From the NCBI RefSeq assembly GCF_028769735.1, contig NC_088200.1:73587894-73651893 (forward strand): a DNA stretch of 64,000 nucleotides. The letters run 5' to 3'. Below, in pieces: positions 48,401 through 59,144 of this stretch. The position numbers and the translations under genes are program-made. Within the stretch, counting starts at the first letter, position 1. Every line of letters starts with the position of its first letter. The notes under the pieces were generated by a model, which made no database searches, had not been told where the DNA came from, and saw only the letters and a program-made list of their open reading frames with translations. Source of the stretch: Zonotrichia leucophrys gambelii. Lineage: Eukaryota; Chordata; Aves; Passeriformes; Passerellidae.

Positions 48401-48655
48401 TCAGCTTAATGAGGTGCCCTGGCAGTGGAGGGGATGTGCACCTGCTGCTTGGGGCCACGTGATGGGCAGATGTGGGAGCAGCAGAGTCAGAGCTGCCCAT
48501 TTCCCATCTCCCCAACGCCCACGGGGTGGACAAGGGGTGCACAGTCTGCTTTAGCTCACCTGTGGGCCTGGATGATCAAAGAGGGTTTTTTCTCCTTTCT
48601 CCTTTGGTACCCAGTTGCAAGGAAGTGGCTGGACACAAGCGTGAGCTTTAAGGTC
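45420..48655. other. Non-coding stretch without recognisable genes
   Basis: A CT-rich run ending in TTTTTCCAG (about 46168-46201) has the look of a splice acceptor, but the following sequence has an early in-frame stop in each frame. An untranslated or lncRNA exon is the most that could be proposed. A short duplication (GGAGGCTCAGAAC twice) lies at about 47994-48021. No gene or mobile element was recognised. Confidence 0.4.
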
Positions 48656-48657
48656 CT

Positions 48658-49168
48658 GGAATCATGGAATAGCCTGGCTTGGAAGGGACATTAAGGGTCA
48701 CCCTGTTCCAACCTCTTTGCCACTCATCTGACCAGGCAGCTCAAAGCTCTAGAAGTTATCAATGTCCACCCTGACCTTGATCACTTCTAGAGATGCGGCA
48801 TTCACAGCCTCTGTGGCCTCTGCTAGGTTCTCACCACTGTCAAGGCGAGGAATTTCTTCCTAGCATCCACCCTAAAATTTCCCTTTACAGTTTAAAACCA
48901 TTGCCCCTTGCCTGTCACTGTCTGTTTGTATAAAAAGTCCTTTTCCCCTCTTTTTCTAAGCCCCCTTCAGGCACTGGAAGGTCACAGTGAGGTCTCCCCA
49001 GAGCCTTTACTTCTCCAAGTGGAACAACCCCAGCTGTCTCAGCCTGTTTTTACAGCAGAAGAGCTCCAGCTCTGTGAGCATCTTTGTGGCCTCCTGAGGA
49101 CCTGGTCCCACAGGTCCATCTCTCTCTTGTGCTGAGGTCTGCAGACCTGGACAGGCAATCCCAGGGAT
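48658..49168 (-). mobile_element. CR1 LINE, 5'-truncated copy, antisense
   Basis: On the plus strand the segment opens with GGAATCATGGAATAGCC and TTGGAAGGGACATTAAG, the reverse complement of the avian CR1 3' end. It continues through CTTCTAGAGATGCGGCATTC, AGGAATTTCTTCCTAGCATC, GTCTCCCCAGAGCC, GAGCATCTTTGTGGCC and CAGGTCCATC, all standard antisense CR1 blocks in the right order. It therefore represents about 500 bp of the ORF2 C-terminus and 3' untranslated part, inserted in minus orientation and truncated at about 49168. It is a dead insertion of intermediate age. Confidence 0.93.
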
Positions 49169-49460
49169 CCCAAAAAACCTTCACAAGGGACATAGCCATT
49201 GTAGTATAGGGTTGCCAGCCATCAGCTGGGTGAAGCCTGGCACCACTTCTAATTTTATCTCAAGAAGTCCCCAGCCTGGGACTGAGGGGAGCTAAAGAAG
49301 GAAAGGAAGTGTCAGCTGTAGCCACAAAAAAGCAAAAGCATTTGTTCCAGGAATACCTCCATAAAGACCACAACAACAAATGATGGATGTTCCAGGAGAG
49401 AAAGTTCACAGTGTCCTGGAACTATTTATATTCTTTGATACAAAATAAAATCTGGTGGGG

Positions 49461-49540
49461 GCCTGGCACAGGCTGCCCAGAGAAGCTGTGGATGCCCCAT
49501 CCCTGGAAGTATTCAAGGCCAGACTGGATGGGACTTCGAG
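49461..49540 (+). mobile_element. CR1 LINE, 80-bp fragment
   Basis: The run GCACAGGCTGCCCAGAGAAG, followed by GGATGCCCCATCCCTGGAAG and CAAGGCCAGACTGGATGGG, matches the plus-strand CR1 3' ORF2 region closely. It covers a block corresponding to the one at about 48735-48850 in the opposite copy. Both ends stop abruptly. Confidence 0.88.
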
Positions 49541-49544
49541 TAGA

Positions 49545-49840
49545 AACTCTGTGGAAAAGGAGCAAAGACAACTCAAGTACTCTCCACTCTAAAGCCACGA
49601 CCTAAACCCAAGACCATTCACTTTCCCTCTATAGATCCTGATAAAACATTGAGTTATTTGTAGTTCATACAAGCCCTTCAGTTTATTTAGGGGAGGCCTT
49701 CATTGTCCTTAGTTTTCCTATGTGTTATTACCCTAGCTCCAGGTAGAATTTTTTTTTCTTTTTTTTTGGTGGGGGGAGGGATGTGCATTAGCACAGATTT
49801 GAAGGAAACATGTAGGTGGGGAGCATAATGCTTCCAATTG
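49545..49840. other. Non-coding stretch with a T/G-rich tract
   Basis: Contains a T-run pair followed by a GGTGGGGGGAGGG tract (about 49749-49781). No gene seen. Confidence 0.4.
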
Positions 49841-49841
49841 A

Positions 49842-50105
49842 AACGCACTAGCAAGCACAGACTACGGTAGTTTAGAGATTAAAAATAGGATCATTTGGAT
49901 GTGTGGATTTGAATATGATTTATGGATCACTTCCAGAGACATTATTGTCGCTTATCATTCAGATGGCTGTGAAAGTGAAGACTATGTGGGAAATCAAGCA
50001 AGAGATACATTGCCTGCAGAATGGGGAAAAACATTAAATCTTGGAGTTGCTGATGCAGCAATTAATATTGCAACCTTCACTGCCTTCAATGCACAGAAGA
50101 AAAGG
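49842..50105 (+). other. Possible coding exon ending in a consensus splice donor
   Basis: A frame is open from 49842 and contains an ATG at 49899. It ends in the codons for AQKKR directly followed by GTAAGT (50106-50111), so AGG|GTAAGT is a consensus donor in phase 0. The 88 codons read in a balanced, protein-like composition (EYDLWITSRDIIVAYHSDG, NLGVADAAINIATFTAFNA). I recognise no family. The upstream acceptor is weak: there is no pyrimidine tract right before 49842. It could be an exon, part of a decayed gene, or chance. Confidence 0.2.
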
Positions 50106-50111
50106 GTAAGT

Positions 50112-51490
50112 TAGCCTAGATGTCTGCTTCCCATAAATAACTTATCTCAAGACTTAAAGGCAGAGACAGGCTTAAACATTACATACTAAAGGCCCTTTTC
50201 CATTTGCCTTGGAGGAAATCTTTAAAACAGGAGCCAGGGGTGAATCAGGAATCTGTACTCAGGACTCTTGGGCTGCTCCAGCTTACACCTCCAGATCTAA
50301 AAGAATCCAAAAATATCAGGGCAACCACATCTTCAGCAGGGGTGGATGGGAGATGAGGAGGTGTGCTCAGGACACTTGGTGTCTAAAGATCTCAACTAAA
50401 GCAGTAATTATAGAAAATTATAGAAGATCACAACTTTGCACAACTGAAATTCAGAGGCAACCCTTTAGACACCAATAATGATATTATTATAGTGATTTTT
50501 TTGTTTGTTTGTTTGGGGGTTTTGGTTTTTGGTGGTTTTTTTTTTTTTTTTTTTTGTTGGCTTTTTGTGCGTCTTGTTGGTCCAGAGCAGATCACAATTG
50601 CCAAATAGAAGGAAGCACTGGTACAGAACTCAAATACCTGGCTTTCCTTAGTTTGCTTAAAACAGTGGGATGATTCCACTGGTTTCAGCAAAACTCACCC
50701 TGATTTACAGTGGCACAAGTGAGATTAGGATTATCTCACTTTTTTTCTGTTTTATGTCCAACACTGTGAGGACAAAAACAAAACCAAACCCTGTAAGTCT
50801 GACCAAGCTGCCTGAAACGAGACCTTTAATGTGGCATACCCTTTTTAACGGAAAATAATGAAAGATGTAGCAAAGCACATTTATTCCTCAAAGCAGCATA
50901 CAGAGACAAGTAGTTTTAAACACACCTGCAAATAATTATCAGAACAAAATCTCAGGAGCACTTGAGCAGCACCCCAATATCTTTGTCTTCCTAATGGGCT
51001 CTCTTTTACTGAGAAAATTATGGCTCCTTACCCAACACTCGTAGTTACTCTTAGTAGCATTTCTTTTTTCACACATGAAACCATAAAGTTCAAATGAGGC
51101 TTTTTTGACCTCACACATTTGTTATTTGTGAGATGGTTAATAAAAGTAATTATCAGTAGTCTCTGACAAGTGGAGAGAAAATCTGAACTCTTTGATGTGC
51201 AGAGAAAAATTGTGCATGTTCATCAAGAAACTTCATTTCTTTGGAGAGTTGTCCCAATGGCTGCAAAGTTAATAAGTCATTTCCAAAACTGAAAAAGTGG
51301 AGGCCCCTGAGAGAGGGAAAGAGACTTTGCTCAAAAATTTCAACTACAGCTGCCTCATAACCAGCTGTGAAGGTCAGAAATTACTTAAGGAATGCATGTT
51401 TGCAAACTTTTAATTAAAGAGGCTGAGGGTCAGTGCTAAGAAGGCAATCTAAGAATGAAATGCAATATTAAGACTAATTTTGCTTCACTG
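50112..51490. other. Putative intron or non-coding stretch
   Basis: Contains a T/G low-complexity tract (50498-50560). No other recognised feature. If the two flanking exon candidates are real, this would be their intron of about 1.4 kb. Confidence 0.3.
50498..50560. repeat. T-rich and TTTG-rich low-complexity tract
   Basis: GTTT units, then GGGGGTTTTGG, then a T22 run. Confidence 0.85.
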
Positions 51491-51493
51491 TAG

Positions 51494-51559
51494 ATTTCCA
51501 CTGGTGCCACATATTTGGGAGACTGGAATCTGTATGATGGGAATGACAAAGTGAATTAG
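51494..51559 (+). other. Possible terminal exon following a splice acceptor
   Basis: The string TTTTGCTTCACTGTAG (51478-51493) is a plausible splice acceptor. The next 21 codons in phase 0 read ISTGATYLGDWNLYDGNDKVN, then TAG. The phase matches the donor at 50105. A 22-codon frame is not significant by itself; the interest is in the matching phase. No family was recognised. Confidence 0.15.
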
Positions 51560-51871
51560 AACCAAAATTATGGTCATATAATCAACAGTGTGGATATCAG
51601 TACTGACCCAAATGTTGTTTTCTGAGCTGCCTCTTCCAGCAAGATCAGGTTTTGCCACACTTTTTCAGTGATGAGACTCAGGGTGGTCACCCCCTTGCCC
51701 AGAGAAGCGCAGTCAACCTGATGCCAACCAAAACAAAAAATTCTACCTCTCCCAACAGAATGCCTAAGAGTTTTATTTGAATTAGGGCTGAAATGCTTGG
51801 CCGACAGGTAGAAAAGGGCTGTACCACCCAGTACATGAGACCTTCTGGAAGTCTTCCATCCTCTCCATCTC

Positions 51872-51925
51872 AAAAAAAAAAAAAAAAAAGGAAAGAAAAG
51901 AAAAAGAAAAGGAAATAAGATAAAA
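51872..51925. repeat. Poly-A (A18) with A/G-rich tail
   Basis: An A18 run followed by GAAAG-type units. No retrocopy body was recognised upstream. Confidence 0.85.
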
Positions 51926-51929
51926 AAAT

Positions 51930-53755
51930 ACAGTACGGAAAGTCCTAGTTAGTTCAATTAATTATCCACTGGCCATTTACTTAAGGGACTCGTTACAAAT
52001 ATATCCTCATCACAATGACAGGAAATCTATCTGAAAAGTCTGCAAAAGGGCTATTAATGAAGAGAGTTTCTAATGCCTACAAGCTGAAATACCTTTTCAC
52101 TCCTTTTGCCAGTAGTTCCTGTGGGTCACTTCTGGGGTCAGCAGTGGTGTGCAGAGTAAAGACTCTGCCAGTGCTGGAGAAGAGGAAAAGAAAAAAAAAG
52201 AAGGAAAAAAAGTACTTCAGTATTGTCAATCTTTTATCCTTGAACGATACACTAGAGGCTGACATTTAATACCCTAAGGATATAGATGTTTGAAAGCTGG
52301 TTATTGTAACAAAGGAAACCATCCAAACTCTGCAAGACCAAATGGATCAGATAAAGCTGACACTGAGATAAATCTGTTTTACATCCATTCCTGCAAAAGT
52401 TTTGCTAATCTATGTAGTTATAGCTTTCCTGGAGCAAAAGGAGAGGGGGAGAAAAAGGAACCTTACATTATAGGAAGTCAACATGCTGCCCCTATTTGTA
52501 ATCTCCATAGTGCAATGCTGTGGTCAGAGAACATTTTTCTCACAGAAAATGGGTGAACTCTATAAAAATAAGGAAGATAGAGGAAAAAAATTGAGGAAAA
52601 AACACAGAGAGTGGGAGAGGGTATGAGAACAAACATGCATCATGCTCTTTGTGGTTGAACTTCCATGTTAACATAGATTCTGTTTGTTTGTTTAACACAT
52701 GGATTCGGATCTTTCATAGACACAGACTCATCTTCCAACCAGTCAGAAACTTTAACACCTACTCTTCATTATCCAGTATTTATACCGCCAGATTGGACTT
52801 TCATATGGAAGCCTGGAGCAATGCTGGTACAGATGGCAAGATGACTCTCAAGAGATTGATGACTCTGAAGAAATACACAGTATTAAGTCAGAAGGTGCAA
52901 ATGTTAACATTCCAGTGTAGAAAAGAAATATTCCTTGCATAGGCTTCCCAGGTTTGTTTTCTCATGCATTACAAAGAGAAAGAAAAAGCCCTCGACACAC
53001 CTCGTAGCTGGCAAACGAATGATAAATTTACTTTAGTTTCTTTTGTATGTCAACTGTTCATGCCTCAGGTACTTAACCTTTACTTTAAAAACATGGTTCA
53101 GATCCTAGCCTTGAAGGTGGGTGGGAAGGGGGGGATGGTATTCCTGTAAATGTTTCATTTAACAAAGGCAGTACTATAAGAAGGTTCAGTGGTGAGACTC
53201 TGAATGGTATTTATTGTTTCAGATTTCAGGGCTCCCATACATCTGCTGCCTGTCAAAGGCAGATACCACATTCATAAAACAAGTGCCCTGTCTGAAGGAA
53301 AAAAAAAAAAAAGGACTCTCTTCTCTCTAGCTCAGCCTCCAGGATTATGTGAGATGGGAGGCTGCAAGAAGTGAAAGTTCTAATTTGCTGCAAACATGAT
53401 CAACAAGAAAATCTTTTATTATTATTAAAAAAGAGTAGAAATTTTACTTTAAAAAAAAATTTGTGGGTTCAGATGCAGTAAAACATTTTAAGAACAATCC
53501 CTCTTCAGAAAAGCTCTTAAACATGTTCTTATGTGTCTCCATGTGCCTAAGAACTTATTTTGCTGAAGCAGAGATCTAAAGGAGAACCATTTCTATTTGC
53601 ACTAACTAAGCAGCTCATTTTTACCAGGCCCATTACATGATTCCTGACTTTATTAGGTCTGGAATGTATATTTCACCCATGGTGAGAAACATGCTCATTC
53701 ATTTCTTATGATATCATAGTCTTCTCCATGGTAATCTGGTGCTATGTGAGGAAAA
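51930..53755. other. Non-coding stretch without recognisable genes
   Basis: A/G-rich run at 52178-52212, A-runs near 53300-53312 and 53452-53459. No gene or recognised repeat. A 97-codon plus frame (52649-52942) has no support. Confidence 0.45.
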
Positions 53756-53759
53756 ACAA

Positions 53760-54380
53760 TAGGAGAGAAAACTTTTCATGCCGAGATGAAGACGGATAAG
53801 GAATTATGTTCAGCCGGGTGGGAGAATATATAAGAGGAACAAAACCACAGAGCCCCTGATTCTGAGGATCTGATTTATTTAGTATCTGGCATTGGCCATA
53901 AAGTGTGGGCAATGAAAAGAGGAGCTGACCTCAATGCCTCCTTAGCAGCAATCAGAAATTCATTTCAGTGTGTGAGCATTTAATTAGCTTCACTGAGTTT
54001 ACAAGACCTTCAGTCATTTTAAGATACTCGAGGCAACTATGCCACACATAAGATTACCCTGAATCTGGAATGCCAGCCACTTAGGAAGAATGTCTGGAGA
54101 GTTTTAATTGAAGGGGACTCCTTTGTTTTTATATCCATTTGATGTGCCATTACCATTTCCTCCACCACTAATTTACACCGAGGGACTCCACTACTCCAAA
54201 CAATTGTTTTAATCAGTAAATCACAGAAAACCTTCAAGAAAGTTTAAGGTTGTTCTGCGTCTATGAAAAGTCAAATGGCACCATTAAATTTTTAGAGCTA
54301 ATCTAATCGTTACACAGTGCAGCCACTGCACCACTTCAGGCATCTGGGGAGAGTCATCACCTTCCCCTTTTTTACAGAAG
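53760..54380. promoter_or_regulatory. Candidate conserved non-coding block
   Basis: Dense in motifs typical of developmental enhancers: GCATTTAATTAGCTTC near 53978, GTTTTAATTGAAGG near 54101, CCATTACCATTTCC near 54147, an AACAATTG SOX-like site near 54199 and TAATCAGTAAATCAC near 54210. The proposal rests on texture only. Single-sequence inspection cannot show constraint. Confidence 0.2.
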
Positions 54381-54718
54381 ACCTGAAATATATCTGCAGC
54401 ATGCATTTATTGCAGGCATACAATAAATATATATAGAGTGGGATTAACTAACAGGAGGCAATTACTAATTTTATTATGGCTTCATGAGGTCTGTATATCA
54501 AGCTCCTCTCCCTGGCAAGGATGAGGAATTGCTAAATACAGCTAATTTCTGGGTTGATCTTATTTATATACTGGATGCTAATCCCCTTCACATATCTCAT
54601 GTGCTTCTTTCTTCTCAGAGATACTGTCCCTCAGTGACCTCCTCCCAGCATTTCATTAAATGCCTTCAGCCTCAGTAAATTACAGCACTTTAAAAACATT
54701 GAGTTTAGCATATAAAAA

Positions 54719-54733
54719 GAGAGAGAGAGAGAG
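54719..54733. repeat. (GA)n tract
   Basis: Seven to eight GA units. Confidence 0.9.
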
Positions 54734-55038
54734 TTTCTGTGCGCTGCCATGGGATAAGGTGCAGTGAAAATCCCATACAAGCTGAACTGTACTTCCTAAT
54801 CAAATGGGTGTAACAGATGGCTGCTAGAGCAAGCCATCACAATGGAAATATCTGCAGTTCTCATGGTAACGGAATCTGCCAGGTCTGAGGGATTTGCTGT
54901 TTTCCAGGACATCTGAGCTGCAATCTCTTTCGAGCTGTCTAGCAGTCTCAGTCTCGCTCTCTCTCACTCTCTCAGCATGATGGAGATAGAGTTGAAAGGT
55001 GGGGCCTGATTTTGCATTCCAGCTGTGATTAAAGGCAT

Positions 55039-55039
55039 G

Positions 55040-55071
<32 letters not shown>

Positions 55072-55087
55072 GAGGCAGCGCGCGCAG
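55039..55087. repeat. (CA)n/(CG)n alternating purine-pyrimidine tract
   Basis: CACACACG, then GCGCGCGCACAC, then a further CA run, then GAGGCAGCGCGCGC. Alternating CG/CA of this kind is the classic Z-DNA-forming type. Confidence 0.9.
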
Positions 55088-55144
55088 AATCAATGGCGCT
55101 GCATATTCATCATGCTACCTAGAACCTCATTAACCACTCAGACA

Positions 55145-58100
55145 GAACAGCAAGGAAATTTTAATATTCCTCCCTTCTCTAGGCAAGGAAGGAAAGAAGG
55201 GTGGTGGGGGAGAGGGGAGGAGAGGGAGGAAGGTAGCATGTATGTGGGGAATTAAGATGCGTGAGACATACCTTTTAATAAAGATATGGAGAAATGTTAA
55301 AAGTAGCAGTTGCTTCCACTTCATGGCAGTATGTCAATATGACTTAACATAGCAGAGTGAAACATCTGGCCTCAAAAAAAAAAAAAAAAAAAAAAAAAAA
55401 GAAAAAAAAGAAAATCATTATGTTGAATTTCCAAAATATAATATTGAATCTCTGGAAGAAGGAGAAGGAGAAGAAAAAAAAAAATAGAGCAACTGTGTAC
55501 CATAATACTGAGTAAAAGCATGTGACAGACCTCCTGGTTCTGTGTAATTAGAAAGGTGATCCTTCTCATAAGGTGTAGGATAGCATAAAGACAATGAGCT
55601 TTAATTATAAATCTAAAGAATTGGGTTTAAACCCACAGGGCTCTCTTAAAAGGTTCTTATATTTCTGCATGCAATTCAGAATCATCAGCAGGAAGAAAAT
55701 AATCATTCATGAGACTTTTATTAAAGTCTTTTCCTTCAAATCCCTATCAATTTAAAGAAATAAGAAGCATACTGCCTTCTTTGCTAGACTACCTGCTAGA
55801 AAGCACACAGAGGGTTGATTCACAGCTGCCTATTCTCTTGGGTATTTGAGCCTGAAGATCAGACAACATGTAAGAATTCAGCCGTGGCTCAAAATGGAAA
55901 CAAAGAGGACCATTCTTAAAGCAATGTGAAATGAAAAACTACAGGCTGTAGACTGTAGACCTTAGCATGCTGATCCACCACATTGTCCTTGAGGGCACTA
56001 AAGTTAAATACATGTGACAGCCAAAGAGACAGGAAAAATGCTTTCCAGAATAAAATGACCTGATCTCCTTTTTTTTTTTTTTTCCTCATGATGTAGAATA
56101 AGCCAGGAAAAGCAAGCTCCTCAAGTGCCCACTCAAGAACTGGGTGTTCTGAGGTGGTGTTGTCTACCTATTTGTGCATCACTGAAGAACATTTATATGT
56201 GATCTTTCCTTGAAGCCTGAAATGCTTTCTCCACAACGGCGCTCCTCCATGGTAATGACTTCTGCACAAGGAATTTAATCCTGATGCTGGCTTGGTTAGT
56301 TTCAAACAGGCATCTAGAATTCTGTTGCAACAGCACTGCACTATGCCTCCAGGGCCCTCCAAACCTGTCAGCTAGTTAGAAACGACTGCTGGAGCCAAGC
56401 AAAAAAACGCCTGCAACAACAGCAGGAAAATAGTGATAACTGCTTGCAGTCAGCACCAAAACACTTGGCAACAGGAGGGGCACAGAAGTCACCTCTGCTC
56501 ACAGCAAGCAGTGGCTGGGGCCACCAGCAACTCCTCGCAGTTGCAACCAGGATTCTCAAAAAAGGCTTCTCATGCTGCTCAGTGTGAGACAGCAGCGCTC
56601 AAATCCACGTCTGCTTTCTGCCACCTTCGTGCAAACTAAATAGCACAATTACTCCTTCACCCGACTGGGAGAGGCAGACACCACTGGAGTGAACTTGGGC
56701 TGGTTTTCAGAAGAATGGCACATTCAGCTGAGTGGGGAGAGGATTTCAGTTCCTTTCTTAGACTACAGCAGCCGTTCACAACAGGAATAAATGGTGCAGA
56801 GTTTTACCTTTTAGCAGCTCTGGGTGGGATGAGGGGGTAATAAAAGAACACGGAGAGGCAGTTCTGTTCATCATCCCATTACCTGAGGTGCTCTGTTTCC
56901 CCATAAAGTCAACAGAGATTTCAATGCCATGGGCACACACCATTTTTAATGTTGCATTTAGCACTGTGTAGATTTGCATTCAGCAAACTCAACCCTCAAT
57001 GTAGATGGTTAAAAATTACTTTTACTCAGCTTGGAATACATCCAGGGTTAACACTGGGATTCTTGCAGCAACCATTCCAGCCTAAGCAATGACACAAGAA
57101 TCCAAGAAAATCTTTTACACATTCTTACTTGATAAAGCAGCCCTTCAAGTAATTGACTGTTGAACGTTGCGCTGCACTGCTGTTACTGTACTGCTAATAT
57201 TTATTAAGAGATCAGAGTGTTCCTCACTGAACACTTTGTGGAAAGTTCTGACTCAGACTCGATCCATGTGCTGAGCAGTGTGATCAGTGGTGCTCCAAGC
57301 CACAGAGCCTCACACCAGTGGAATTCACCCATGCCTGGGGTCTGTTTGCTCTTCCTCAAACACCAGACTTTAGCACAGACAACAAAAAAAAGCTGCCTGC
57401 AAGGAACTCTCTTTTGTAGACACCATTTCCTTCCATTCAGGTGATAAGTCACTTTTGCCCTGTCTCCAAATGGTGCACCCATTAACCTGACCCTGCTCAC
57501 CTTCCTTACTTATCCCCAAGCACTTTTCCTCCAGCAGAGCACTAGGTCTACTCTTTTCTCAAATTTGACATTTCTAGGAGATCAGGACAACCAGAAAGCC
57601 TCCTTGACTGCATAAAAGTCTTTACCTCACTCAGAGCTCAGGCATCTGACCTTCAACATTAGCAAGCTGCCCAGAGTCCCCATACATCCTGTGGACCTTA
57701 ACAAGGTCTCTGGTTTCCAGTATCACTCACACACCTTCCTAAAATGTTGTCCAGCTTGAGCCTTGGCACAGGCTTCCAGCTGGGAAAACTCCACCATATA
57801 CCTCTGAGACCTCCTGGCTCCAACAGACCTCCTGGTTTCCATCCACAGGATCTGCAGTGATCCTTGCCAATCCCCAAGGTAGATATGAGGACTGTATTTC
57901 AATTTCAGGGTGTGTTTATGTCACACTCCAAACAGCAGAAGCTCTGAGAAACTCTGAATTTCATTCAGCCCCAGATGGCTCTTGGTCCCCAGCTGACTCC
58001 AGCCCAGACAGAAAAAAAATCATCAGCACTTAAAATTAGTGGGGTGGTGCAAGCTGGAATCATAAAACTCTGAAATAGACCCTCTTGCTATTTCAGTTCT

Positions 58101-59050
58101 AATTGCTCTCTTTGCTGCCTGGTTAGCAGACACTTTTCAATCAATTGCCGTGTTTGTGCTGACAACACCAGATCACAGGAGCTGCTCTTGTCATTTCAGT
58201 GACCTCCATCTCCAATTGTTCCTGCTGTTTCCAGCACAGCCACGGAGCAGGGCAGGAACCTTCCCATGCCCACAGTCCAGGATTCCCAGCTGCTACAGGG
58301 AGCACACTGCCACTGCACATCAGCTGAGGGTCTGACCTGCACTGTTTACACGGGCATGCAGCCCTGTGATCTGACATTTTAACAACAACAGAAAAACACC
58401 TAAACATCCCCCTTTTAAAGCTCAGAGTTGATCCTTCCTGGCAATTTCACGCAGAGGTCCCAGAACTCAAATTCCTCAGCCCTGTGAGCCTTTCCCATCC
58501 CCTGCAGGGGCTTCACAGACTCCACATTCCAGAGGGAATCTGCTGCAGTCAGTCAGCTCCTGCAGCCCCCTGCGTGCTGCCAGCACCTGCTAACAGAGGG
58601 GACAACAGAGGGGACAACCCCAAGCCCACCCCTTCACACAGAGTATTCCCTTATTCTTCAAGAACACTGCTCCGTGCAGGATGCTCCATTACAGGATGCT
58701 CCTATAAATACACCACACTTTCAGATGGAGGAAGCAAGCCTGCTCTAGTAAACATTTTAGCAATGAAGTGGCACGGAGTCTTTAATGCTTGCCATTTTTC
58801 AACACAAGGAGCACTCCATCAGAAGGTGCTCTACACTCTAGGGAGAAAAATGTGCATTCTAACAATAACAGGACAGACAGTGGCCAGCACCTTATCAGTA
58901 TTAATTTTCCTTGAAAACGTGTGTGGCTCTTCCTCCACTCCACCACCTAATGTCCCGAAGCCCTTGATTTAATAAGAAAGTTCATAAAGTCAAGTTACAG
59001 GCACCATGAGAGGGAAGCCGGGTGAAGCAGAATTGGCAAATAAACAAATT
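55145..59050. other. Non-coding stretch with A- and purine-rich tracts
   Basis: Purine-rich run at 55185-55235, A27 run at 55374-55400 with an A/G tail, and T-run near 56071-56085. AACAGAGGGGAC is duplicated at about 58593-58617. No gene or recognised mobile element. Confidence 0.45.
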
Positions 59051-59051
59051 A

Positions 59052-59140
59052 TTAAAAAAAAAAAATAATCATGTCTATCTACTAGGTTTTTTTTTTTTTT
59101 TGCCTTTTTTTGTCTTTTTTTTTTCTTTTTCTTTTTTGTT
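59052..59140. repeat. A-tract followed by T-rich tract
   Basis: A13-type run at about 59053-59065, then a T-rich stretch (59087-59140) with C and G interruptions. Confidence 0.85.
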
Positions 59141-59144
59141 AAGA

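Larger units (their letters stand above)
54690..55140. promoter_or_regulatory. Candidate conserved block enclosing GA and CA/CG repeats
   Basis: Between a GA run (54719-54733) and a CA/CG run (55039-55087) lies well-mixed sequence with CATGGTAACGG near 54863, TTTTGCATTCCAGCTGTGATTAAAGG near 55010-55034 and GCTGCATATTCATCATGC near 55098-55115 (POU-octamer-like). GCGCGC clusters near 55047 and 55079 add local CpGs. It could be an enhancer or an untranslated exon, with no direct proof of either. Confidence 0.2.

Noticed and set aside
55374..55420. A27 tract as the tail of a processed pseudogene
   Set aside because: No gene-like body or polyadenylation context lies upstream and no flanking duplication was seen.
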